Origin: Agelas oroides
Taxonomy: Eukaryota; Porifera; Demospongiae; Agelasida; Agelasidae
Length of the DNA stretch: 64,000 nt
Assembly (NCBI GenBank): GCA_949130485.1
Contig: OX422187.1
Span: 10,132,205-10,196,204, forward strand
Reading direction: 5' to 3'
Both the position numbers and the translations under genes were made by a program. The notes beneath the pieces are model-generated. The model had not been told where the DNA came from. It saw only the letters and a program-made list of their open reading frames with translations, and made no database searches. How positions within the stretch are numbered: the stretch's first letter is position 1; each line of letters begins with the position of its first letter. Shown here in pieces: positions 21,201 through 30,823 of this stretch.

Positions 21201-24200
21201 TACCCCATGCACAATGTTACATATTCATAGTCTCATGGCCTCATGTTTCATAGTCTCATGTTTTCATAGTCTCATTCGTAACTTTAATACCAGGTCGTTC
21301 TTGTCTTCACTTTGTTTTCTCAATGTGGGAGAGTCTTGTAAATGAGATTGCATGCTCAGTCTCTCTGAAGTGGTACGTATAAGAAATGTGTCTATCCATG
21401 ATGAAGTTTGTGCACTCAAACATCGTCCTGACCATCTGAGTGAATGTCTCATCTAATATTTAATGTATCCTACGGCAGCAGATATTTTGCTCATATCATC
21501 CCAGGCTTTTGATGTATTTCTGCTGTTCACTCATCCTCCCTCACGTGCACCACTCTAGCTGATATCGTCCCAGAATATTGATGTGTTTGGGTTTCAGGAG
21601 GTTCGTCTTGAGGTCTCCGATCAGACTCAGAACCAAATCAGTCATCTCTCACACTACCTTCCCGGATACCAGGTAAACAAGTGGCTACCAGGCACCTTCA
21701 TGTATGATCAAGCTATGACATTGCTACCTCTTTACTTTGGAATCAAGGCTATGTGCATACAAAGCACATTTAAACATCACTTGTACCATGACAGTTTTAT
21801 CACTTACAATACAGATGGTGATTCAGACATAGCTAGGCTTTGTGCATGCATATTTGAACCCAGGCTTTCTGTTTGAGATTTTGTCTTGCAGATGTTCTTC
21901 TCTAAAGCTGCAAGACAAAATCCAGGATGCATGGAAACACTGGATTCAACAGTACATAAGAGTTACAGTTAATAAGCTCCTGAGAAAAAAGTTAGTAAGT
22001 TACCAAATCATTGACTGAGTAATTGGATATACATGATTAGTTTTGCTGCATCCACATAACATCATTTGATATCAAACAAAATACTGTCATTCTTCATTTG
22101 GATCGAATTTCCCTCAAAAGCTACCAGCACTGAAAGCATGCAGCCATGCTTGAACAAAGGATACTACACATGAAGATAAAACATAAACGTTAACACAATT
22201 GCCAATGGATTATTTACCAAATCAGTTACTATAATTTTCTCCAGCATGTATACCAACCTGCCATGCTGCACATGAAGAAAGCTTTTGTGAGAATGGAGGA
22301 GGGACTAGCAATATTCTCCAAATTTCCCATTCTGACCTCCGACTACATTCTTTTGTACAGGTACATGTAGAACAATTATGTATGCTGGTTGGTTGTATGT
22401 ATTTGGCATGCAGTGTATTAACTATACTGCATGTAGTCTTGTTTGAATGAATGATGTTTTTACATCAAACCAGAATGGCAGCAGGCCCACTTGGCTCATG
22501 AGGCAAAGTGTATGACAGAACAAACAAGCAGTTCACTTTATTACTCTAGTCTTTGTTTGGGTGAAGCAATGGGGAACCAGTTGTAACTGTAGTTGGTCTT
22601 CTGACACCAAACTTACAAGGCCTGGCTGATAGTCAAGTTTGCGATGAATACTTCCCTAGTAAAGTTTTGTGAAAATGTGTCACCATTATTCATCATCACA
22701 GGGGCAAGCCACGATTCTCTTTCCCATGATTCTAGCTCCCTCAATAAAATGTGTGACAGTTCTCCATATCTATCATGAAATAGTACTCAATATGTTGGAT
22801 AGCCTGGGGTAAAATGGCTGCAGGTTCAAAGGTCACACAGATTTAGTTACAGCCCTATAATTGTGGGCCTGTGTGAAAGTGCCTGTACCGTGTCAAAGTG
22901 TAACCTAGTCTCGTGCTCAGACCCCTTTCGGAAAAATCAAGAAGGGGTCTGAGCATGAGACTAAGTGTAACTGTGCATTCTAAGAGAGCATATGCACAGA
23001 CAGACCAACAACTAAATGACATATCTGTAGTACTATATATGACTACTTGATCCTTCCAGGAATGTCTCTGATGCGGAGGATGGTCATCAGAGGATATGTC
23101 TTCATGCTGAGGTGCTAACTCCAGCTGGGAGCAGGGTGAGTCGATATGTCTTTGGGTGGCATGCACACAGATCTCCCAGATATATGCTTAGCACACACTA
23201 ATCAATCCGCCCACCAAATTTTAATCAGCACGTAACACTTGTTGAAAAATGCTGACTTCAAATCTAGGCTTTCCACCCCAGAGTTTGTCTTACAGCTTTG
23301 TTGAAAAATCAGTTTATTCAGCTTCGGACAGAAAGCCTAGGTTCAAGTGCCAAGTTATAATGTAGTTACAGGTTGTATTGCTTGCTTACTCACAGGTACA
23401 TGTGTTTGTGACGCACTTATCACTAAGCACACAATCTCGGGAAAGGTAAGCAGTAACATTTTGCAGTAATTTATATGACTGGTTGGGTACAGGAAGGAAC
23501 TTACAACAAAAGTATTATGGGATGCATGCCAAAACCATGCTGATGTGAGGAGTGCATGAGATCTTGAAGAAGGAGCACCAGTTGAGGTCTGAGAATCAGG
23601 CATAAGTTATCAATGAACCACACTTTCCTGTTAAAAGTCAGGCCTAGATGTTATACGGAATCACCCACTGTACAGGACACATTTTAGCCAATAGCAGCTA
23701 GGCCTTATCAGCTATACTTGGGAGGCCAGGGCCAGATGGAAATTGCTGTCATGTCATGTGGCATGAGCGTGAATGGGACATTACATGTGATATCTTTCAT
23801 CAGTTGATGTGTATGCTTGCTCCACTCATCTTGTCAGATCAGTGATGCAGATTTCAAAGTACCTGTCACAGTTTTCTGGGGTGAAGTTACTCATGGGTGA
23901 TTTTAATGATGAACCACACTCCAATGCAATTAGGTATGTTTGTATGTACATGTGTGTGTGTGTGTGTGTGTGTGTACATAGATGCGTGTAGGCATATAAC
24001 TTATTTGTTGGATGTTACCCCTAGCAACTCACTGCCGCACCCATTATCACTTTCACTCATTCCACTTCGTGTTATTCAAGATTTGGTTGCTAAGCAACTT
24101 CCAACAAGCATGTGGTGGGCATCCCTGTGTGTGTGCATGCCTCTGTGTGTCCAATGTGTCTAGTTTGCTTATGTGCATGTGTGTGCTCGTAATTTGTGTA

Positions 24201-27200
24201 TGTCGGTAAATGTACACATGTGGAAACAATTTAACACAAAGCTTGTAAGTATATAACAGAGGTGTACACATCACTAGGTTTCTTACTGGTGAGGTATCCT
24301 TAGAAGGAGTGTACTGCCGAGGCTTGCAAGATGCATGGAGTTTGGTCAACACTGAAGACTTGGACCCTGGCTATACATTCAGTGCTCTACAGAGGCCACA
24401 CCAGTTGGTGAAGCGGGTAAGTTTACATATAGTTGTAGTCCTGATGAACCACTGTCTCGTGATGATCAGTCAGAGATTGTAGTGCACCAAAAGGAGTTGT
24501 TCCCATTAGGTACTCATATCAGAAGGTCTTTGGATTCTTCCACTTTAGTTTAGTTTTAGTTCTACTGGAGTCTACATAGCCTCATAGACTGTGGTCATGG
24601 CACACATGATACAGTTCTACTGGAGTCTACATAGCCTCATAGACTGTGGTCATGGCACACATGATACAGTTCTACTGGAGTCTACATAGCCTCATAGACT
24701 GTGGTCATGGCACACATGATACAGTTCTACTTGAGTCTACATAGCCTCATAGACTGTGGTCATGGCACACATGATACAGTTCTACTGTAGTCTACATAGC
24801 CTCATAGACTATGGTCATGGTGGCCAACTAGCCATGGTACACATAATACAAAAAGTGGCATCCCCAGTTCAAGTGTTGTTGTACCCACATGCATGCTTCT
24901 TGTGCACAGCCATGTGTCTATGCTGCATGTGTACACTGCATCACTTAATGCTTGCTATATGCATATATGCATGTATGCATTGTAATTGCCCGGCCAGAAA
25001 AAGCAATGCCCATCCACATACATACGTAATAAATTTCGTTGCAATAGAATGCTCAAATCTTTGTATCCTCCTTTTAGTTTTCAGCACCGTGTGTACTGTA
25101 TTACCAACCAGTGTGTATATACTGGGCATGCCACTTTTCTAACAAGGGTTGGTTTTTTCTGCATTGTTAATTTTGTGAACTACAACTTTTTGCTGGCACA
25201 GAGCAAGGGTACATTACAGCTTGTACTTACGTACCTACTGTACACACTACTATTAAAACTGTAGTTACCGTACTGATTCTGGTCCTGTGAAGATCAAGTA
25301 GACTTTACAGTTCTGTTGCCTACACCATTACCATACCTTTGCATATACGTCTGCATACACAGATAGACTACATATTCATCCATCAGTCTCCCAAGTCTGT
25401 TGAAGAAGTACATATCATCAATACATCGCTCATTGACAGCAACAGTAGCTGGTAAGAAGCATGCACTTCATTTTATAGTAGACTTGGTGGTGCCAACTCA
25501 GCACAGTCTGTATGTATGAAAAATGGCAGACCTATGGATGTTATGCAAAGTCACCCACTGCACAGGACACTTTTCAGCCAATACTAGGCCTCATCGTCTG
25601 TGCTTGGGTGACTGGGAGATGGGGACTGCTATCAGGTGGCTGGCCTTATCCATACGACAGGAAGAAGCTCCTTTAAACGTAACCGTTTTCATCTCTCCTT
25701 CAAAAAGTGTTGCTATGATAGAGCAGTCGTATAGTCACAGGATATCGATGCACATATGTGTGCAATGTACATGTATGAAGCAACTATAGCTTGTGTTTTA
25801 TAATGCAGAAGTGGTCCACAACAATGCTTATGGGAGGCGGGGTTCACCCATAATACAAGCCCACTCTATGGTAGCTTGTATACTAATGCTGGCATACTTA
25901 GTTAATAACTTCATGTTAGTAGCTTGGAAGGGGCCCCTATGTGAGGCGTATATAAAAGTAGTGTTGTTGACTATGTATTGGCACAAACAAGTATTAGAGA
26001 GAGAATTGTGAGCTTTGAAGTAGATAACCTGCAGCTTCACTCTGATCACTGCCCAATACTACTAAAGCTTAATACAGGGATCAGTTATAGAAATAGTTTG
26101 GAGGAGACAAAGAAGTTATCAGAGGTCTTACTTGAAGAAAAGTTGTCACGAAAGGAAGTGGAGTGTCAGAATAACGAGGAGACAAGCGAGATTTTCTGGG
26201 CAGATACATGGTTGAAGGACCAGGGGGAGATGTTTCAGAAGCGCCTCAGTGAAGTAGACTGGCGAAACAGAATGGCCAAGTTAAGCGATGATTTGGATAC
26301 ATTGCCTTTGGAAGAAGGTGCAGAGAGTTTGGCGAGTGCATTAACAGAGGTAGCAAGAGATTCAGGAGTCCTTTGCCTGAAGATCAAGGGAAGTGCACAG
26401 AACAGGAGCACTAGTTTCCCTAATAATCCTTGGTTTGACCAGGACTGTAAGGTAGCAAAGAGGAAAGTAAATATGCTGTTAAGAAGATGGAAGCAATTGA
26501 GGGATGCCGAGTCGTTTTCTAGTTATATGGTCCAAAAGAAGCTATTTAAATGGTTGACCAAGCAAAAAAAGAGGGACCATAATAGTTGTCTCAATGCAAG
26601 CCTGAGAGTTCTAAATAGAAGAGACCCGAAACACTTCTGGAGAATCCTTGAGCTGGGGAAAAAACAGAAAAAGACACTGATATCTGATAAGATTAGTCAG
26701 GGAGACTGGGTTAGGCACTTTGTTGGAATACACCAAGAGACGGAAACAAATCACGAGTCACCCAGCTTCTTGGTAAATATGGTCACTCAACTGGACACAG
26801 ACATCTCTACAGAAGAGGTGCACCTGGCCATAGACAGAATGAAGGATGGTAAAGCATCGGGGGCAGATGGTCTCTGTGCAGAGTTGTTTAAGAATTTAGA
26901 TGAGATAATACTGCATACACTGACCAAACTGTTTAACAAAGTATTTCAACTTGGCCAATTTCCTGCATCCTGGGCCCAGGGATTGATTATTCCAATCTAT
27001 AAAGGAGGGGAACCTGACTGTGCAAACAACTACAGAGGTATCACCCTCCTATTGCAAAGCTGTTTTCTGCTGTACTGGAAAAACGAATCCAGACATGGGC
27101 TACCGAAGAAGGAATAATACCAATTTATCAGTTTGGTTTTCGGAAGGGTCACAGGACTTCAGATCCGATTTTCATGCTGAATAGCTTACTGGAGAAGACG

Positions 27201-29111
27201 AAGTGGAAACGCAAACGGTTGTTCTGTTGCTTCATTGATTTTCAGAAAGCTTTCGACTCGGTGTCACATGGGCTGCTGTGGAAGAAGTTGTCAAATTTGG
27301 GGCTTAGTTCACGAATGTGTACAATATTACATAGCATGTATAGCCAAGCACAGTCTGTGGTTTGCACCAGCAGAGGATGCACAGAGCAAATCCAGTGTGA
27401 TAAAGGGGTGAGACAAGGCTGTCCCCTCAGCCCAACTCTCTTTGCATTATACACAAATGACCTAATGTCAGAGATGAGTGGCCTTGGTGTGAAGCTTGTA
27501 AACCAGAATGTAAAAGGTCTGATGTATGCTGACGATGTGGCTCTGGTAGCTGAGTCGGGTGCTGACCTGCAAGCCATGCTAGATTCCCTCTCTGGTTATT
27601 GTGACAAATGGAATTTGAGTGTTAACACCAGGAAATCTAAGGTTATGGTATTTGGTAGTAGGTCTGATTCGGATGTTCTGCAGTTTACGTACAAAGGGTT
27701 GGAGTTGGAGTGGGTGGATAGCTTTAGGTACCTTGGTGTGATATTCTCTAGATCTTGCTCTTTTGACTTGTGTGTGGACACCCTGACAAAAAGTGGACAG
27801 AAAGCTATGATGGCAATGCTGAGCAGAGCTGATCTTTTAGGTGGTCTGGATATAGATATCAAGTGCAGACTGTTTGATGTTTTGGTTGCTCCAATACTGA
27901 CATACGGCTGTGAGGTATGGGGGACCAAGTGCTATGACTCCCTGGAAAAGACCTTATTGAAGTTCTGTAAATTAGTACTTGAAGTGCCGAATTCGGCAAC
28001 CACTGATGCAGTTCTGGGAGAACTTGGTAGATTCCCATTGTGGCTAGTTACGCAGTTTCGGGCAGGGCAGTACTGGGTTAGGTGCTCCGTGGGGGAAGCA
28101 CCAGAGTTGGTTATGGAGGCAATGGAATTATCAAAGCTGATGTCCAGGCACAACTACAGATCATGGTACATGAAGATAAATGCCATTGTTAGTAAGTATG
28201 GTTTTGCATACATCATGGAAGACATAGACGAAACCAAGTCCCGTCAGTTTCTCAGCGAGCTTGGCCAACGATGTGAAGACTGCTTTGTACAGGACTGGCA
28301 TGCCTCCCTAGGAAATGACTTGCACAGAAGGCACGGTGGCAGAAACAAACTCAGAACATACAGGAGATTTAAACATAGTTTCGAATGGGAACCATATCTA
28401 ACCTATGTTAAGAGTCCTCTGTTGAGAACAGCGCTATGTAGATTCCGTATTAGCTGTCATTTGTTAGAGATCGAGAGAGGCAGATACCAGAGACCGCAAC
28501 CTCGACCTGCAGATCAGCGTTACTGTCCGAGCTGTCTTCAACTGGGTAAAAAGCTAGTGGAAGATGAGGAGCATTTTCTGATGTCCTGTAGCACCTATGC
28601 AGAGGAACGACTCAAATTATTCGATATAGCGGTAGCCCACATCCCCTCTTTTCAAGAGAATGACTTTGATAGACAATTTGAATTATTAATGTGTTGTAAG
28701 GAAATACCTGTAGTACATCAATTGGCTCAGTTTGTGCATGTGTGTATGAAGCAGAGACAGTTATTACTATAGTAGTATGTCACATAGTTTCTTTAGTCTT
28801 TTGGTTGACAAATGGCTTCCCCGGCCTAAAACGTCATTAAAATTCATTCATATAAAAGTAGATTAGGTTTCGACTAGTACTGCAAATCATAGGTAGAATA
28901 TGGATATGATCAGCCAGGAGTATAATGATGGGGTATGACTGGAACTGATAAGGTAAAAAGGTGACTTGTGCATGTACAATAAGCTTGTCCATTGTGATTT
29001 ATGTAATTGTAAATTCTAATCATTTCCCTCCTTCCTTGCAGTTATGAGGGTTGCTCTGATCACTTAGGTGTGGTGACTACCATGATAACTGGCTGCAGAA
29101 CATGCAGCTAA
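18292..29111 (+). CDS. secreted EEP-superfamily (DNase I-like) phosphodiesterase with octapeptide-repeat linker, 13 exons
   Basis: Exons: 18292-18376, 18900-18982, 19211-19283, 19989-20077, 20433-21191, 21559-21672, 22245-22360, 23060-23135, 23396-23445, 23838-23933, 24278-24416, 25363-25451, 29042-29111. All junctions keep phase and sum to 612 codons plus TAA. Residues 1-23 are a signal peptide. Residues 29-205 form an N-terminal region I do not recognise. Residues 206-326 are QTSEQSCG-type repeats. Residues 336-612 are an endonuclease/exonuclease/phosphatase domain with the family's motifs: TYNIWN (Asn342), GFQEVR (Glu377), VTHLS (His472), GDFND (Asp503, Asn505), IDYIF (Asp562) and SDHLG (Asp596-His597). 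All expected catalytic and metal-binding positions are present, so it should be active on a phosphodiester or phosphomonoester. Secretion suggests an extracellular nuclease or lipid phosphodiesterase; the substrate is unknown. The weakest junction is exon 3/4: donor GTCTCT, with the acceptor at GGCAG chosen for phase. Intron 12 carries a LINE. Confidence 0.82.
19017..19180 (-). mobile_element. tRNA-derived SINE candidate in intron 2 of the EEP gene
   Basis: On the minus strand the stretch at about 19170-19105 reads like a tRNA: an A-box TAGCTTAGTGGTAGAG and a B-box-like GGGTTCAACTTCC spaced about 30 bases apart. An unrelated body follows, and a T run ends near 19020. This is the layout of a tRNA-headed SINE with internal Pol III promoter boxes. 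The acceptor stem does not fold well, so it is not called as a functional tRNA. Confidence 0.5.
20718..21083 (+). repeat. 24-bp coding minisatellite, about 14-15 units
   Basis: In-frame units of 24 bases encode Q-T/S-T/S-E-Q/E-S-C/Y-G/R. Neighbouring units are often identical, and two alternating variants (SCG with QTSEQ, SYG with QSTEQ) show recent unit duplication. The unit is a multiple of three, so copy-number change preserves the reading frame. Most units have one Cys and no charged residue apart from Glu and an occasional Arg. Confidence 0.92.
21878..21923. repeat. short hairpin in intron 6
   Basis: ATTTTGTCTTGCAG at about 21880 pairs with CTGCAAGACAAAAT at about 21910. Related AGGCTTTC...GAAAGCCT pieces occur in intron 8 near 23267-23340. 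Confidence 0.5.
22915..22963. repeat. hairpin of the TAGTCTCGTnCTCAGACC family, intron 7
   Basis: TAGTCTCGTGCTCAGACCCC pairs with GGGGTCTGAGCATGAGACTA across a short loop. It is one of many related hairpins in the window. Confidence 0.7.
23646..23730 (+). repeat. dispersed repeat, also present at 25536-25610
   Basis: TCACCCACTGTACAGGACAC followed by AGCCAATA and AGGCCT in intron 9 matches TCACCCACTGCACAGGACAC and the following bases in intron 12. The two copies are diverged and in the same orientation. Confidence 0.6.
23949..23976 (+). repeat. (TG)n microsatellite in intron 10
   Basis: About 13 consecutive TG dinucleotides directly after the donor of exon 10. Confidence 0.9.
24556..24835 (+). 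repeat. 55-bp tandem repeat, five copies, intron 11
   Basis: TCTACTGGAGTCTACATAGC recurs at 24561, 24616, 24671, 24726 and 24781, an exact 55-base period with only one or two substitutions per copy. No coding role. Confidence 0.93.
25950..25961 (+). repeat. LINE target-site duplication, left
   Basis: ATATAAAAGTAG, identical to 28850-28861. Confidence 0.88.
25962..28849 (+). mobile_element. 5'-truncated APE-type non-LTR retrotransposon (LINE) in intron 12 of the EEP gene
   Basis: The insert is bounded by a perfect 12-bp target duplication, ATATAAAAGTAG, at 25950-25961 and 28850-28861. It starts inside the endonuclease domain (VVDYVLA and then SDHCPILL), so the 5' end is missing. It then encodes a linker and a reverse transcriptase: GADGLCAEL, PIYKGG, GITLL, the polymerase block CCFIDFQKAFDSV, RQGCPLSPTLF, YADD (at 27525) and RYLGV. 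A C-terminal CPSC...H...C zinc-finger-like motif precedes the stop at 28770-28772. One frameshift at about 27040-27050 splits the frame; homology moves to the frame reading PIAKLFSAVLEKRI. The 3' end has no poly-A but a short ATTAAA/ATTC tail. It resembles the Jockey/CR1/L2-type group; clade not determined. Confidence 0.92.
28850..28861 (+). repeat. LINE target-site duplication, right
   Basis: ATATAAAAGTAG, immediately after the ATTCATTC tail of the LINE. Confidence 0.88.
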
Positions 29112-29621
29112 TATACGTAGTTCTGTCAAATTTATACTCTGCAGCCTTCAATACTACCGCATGCTTTGAAACTACCTAGCAAATTAATATACTGTACATC
29201 AAAAAATGTACATAACTCCATATTATTTGATATTAATTAAGATTGCTACTATTGTGTACTAACATCCGGTTGCATTGATACATATTAATTGGTGGCTGGA
29301 TCCAGTCATGGCAAAGGCTAAAGCAGCTTCTATATCCTGCAATATCCTAGTGTAGCCACATCCTAGTGATGACCCCAGTTGTTTTAATATTAGCAAAGGT
29401 CCAAACCATATCCTAGCTACCTTCTCTGCTCTCAAATGCCAGAAGCCTTGCGGGCATCTCACTGATAATTGTGTTGATTACCCATGTTTGATTAAATGCA
29501 GTATTAATTAATCAATCAATCCATCAATCAATCAAGCTTACGTACAAGTGTGAGGAGGAATTGTGCAACCTTGAGATAGCCTCGTTCCCAGGCCTTCGAT
29601 CACAGCTAACGTGGTGGAAGG
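29112..29621. other. 3' flank of the EEP gene
   Basis: No supported gene. A 67-codon minus-strand frame at 29259-29462 has no recognised domain and may be a repeat fragment. An (ATCA)n-like run lies at about 29508-29535. Confidence 0.4.
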
Positions 29622-29735
29622 CTAGCCTCGTTCCCAGTCCTCCACCACAGCTATCGTCGCTTGCAGTACGAATAACGCGCGTTATTCGTACTGCAAGCGA
29701 CGATAGCTGTGGTGGAGGACTGGGTACGAGGCTAG
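29622..29735. repeat. 114-bp spacerless near-perfect palindrome
   Basis: The sequence is symmetrical about 29678/29679 (centre ACGCGCGT). Both 57-base arms match with one mismatch (CGTTCC against GGTACG). The outer ends read CTAGCCTCGTTCCCAG, the hairpin-family motif seen elsewhere in the window. Confidence 0.9.
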
Positions 29736-29752
29736 TGGAAGGCCTGGTAAAA

Positions 29753-30690
29753 CTCCTACGTAGAATGACGTCAGGTAGACATCTGGAGGCGTGGCACTTC
29801 CGGTCTATGCAAAAGAACGCTACAATACTATAGCGCGTTCACAACTACTCGACGGTCCATATCGCAGGGCCGTAGCCGCCGGTCCGGTTAGTCCGGTTTC
29901 AACCGGATCACTTTTTCCCTCCCTTGGCTTGCTTGGTGTCGCCAATTAGCGCCATTGCTAGGCGGACGCCCACGCAAGGCCCCCAAGCACGCAGGTATCA
30001 TGTTGAAACTTGCGAGATGGCTGCGAACAGTGCGAAAAAACTCTTACGAGTCTTCCTTCCGACAACTTTCCGTTCTTCCAAGCGAACGATTATAGTCTCG
30101 CAAGCATCACGGGTACCAGCGAAGGGTGTGGCTTGCGGGATTAGCGAACGATCGGTAGACATTCATACATGCAAAGCTCTGTCGTCTGGCCTCTCAGAAG
30201 CATCGTACTGGCCCTAAAATGGTCTCAGAAGCAATCTAATAGCCTCCAAATTCCCAAAGTTTTCTGGGGGAGCACCCCCAGGCCCCCCTAGCTATAGCGT
30301 ACGTACGCACGAACCTGACGACTCCAAACCTGACGGCTACGGCCCTGTATCGAGCAGCCTTGGTGACGCTCCTTGTGTTCAGAAAGGCGCTCACAGTTGT
30401 ACCGAAGCGACGCTCACAAGCTCCTGGTGACACAAGTCAACGCAGCGCAGCTAAAACCGTACAAACGATTGAAGCTGGTCGAAAACACGGGTTTAATTCC
30501 TGGCTTCAGAACTCTGCACACTTCGTGGCTGAGACGGCTTTCTGAACACGAGGAACTTCACCAAGATTGCTCGATATCGATTGTCCGGTTGTTGTGAGCG
30601 AGCTGTTGTAGCGAGCTGTTGTAGCGTTCCTTGGCAAAGACCGGAAGTGCCACGCCTCCAGACGTCTACCTGACGTCATCTACGTAGGAG
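29753..30690. mobile_element. non-autonomous DNA transposon, about 73-bp terminal inverted repeats
   Basis: The left end CTCCTACGTAGAATGACGTC through GAACGCTACAA (29825) is matched in inverse at about 30617-30690 (TTGTAGCGTTCC through GACGTCATCTACGTAGGAG). A second element lies inside it (29865-30347). No transposase frame is seen. Confidence 0.8.
29865..30347. mobile_element. nested MITE with CAGGGCCGTAGCCG termini
   Basis: It begins CAGGGCCGTAGCCG and ends CGGCTACGGCCCTG, flanked on both sides by TATCG (29860-29864 and 30348-30352), a likely 5-bp target duplication. The CAGGG start is hAT-like, but hAT elements make 8-bp duplications, so the superfamily is open. Confidence 0.75.
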
Positions 30691-30823
30691 CAGTAGGCTA
30701 ACCTTGCCGAACCCCAGTCTCGTTCCCAGGTTCCTCCTTGATCAGCTCGAGTTTCGGAACGTAGCAACTGTGAGCAAATGGGTTAACTTTAAAAAGGCGT
30801 GCCCCTGAAACTCGAAGCTGAAC

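Noticed and set aside
21541..21573. Using the later CCCAG (about 21573) as the acceptor of EEP exon 6
   Set aside because: The CTCTAG acceptor at 21558 keeps phase and adds LISSQ, which fits the expected spacing between the TYNIWN and GFQEVR motifs better.
25523..25789. 88-codon frame before the LINE
   Set aside because: It overlaps a dispersed repeat also found at 23646-23730 and lies in an intron of the EEP gene.
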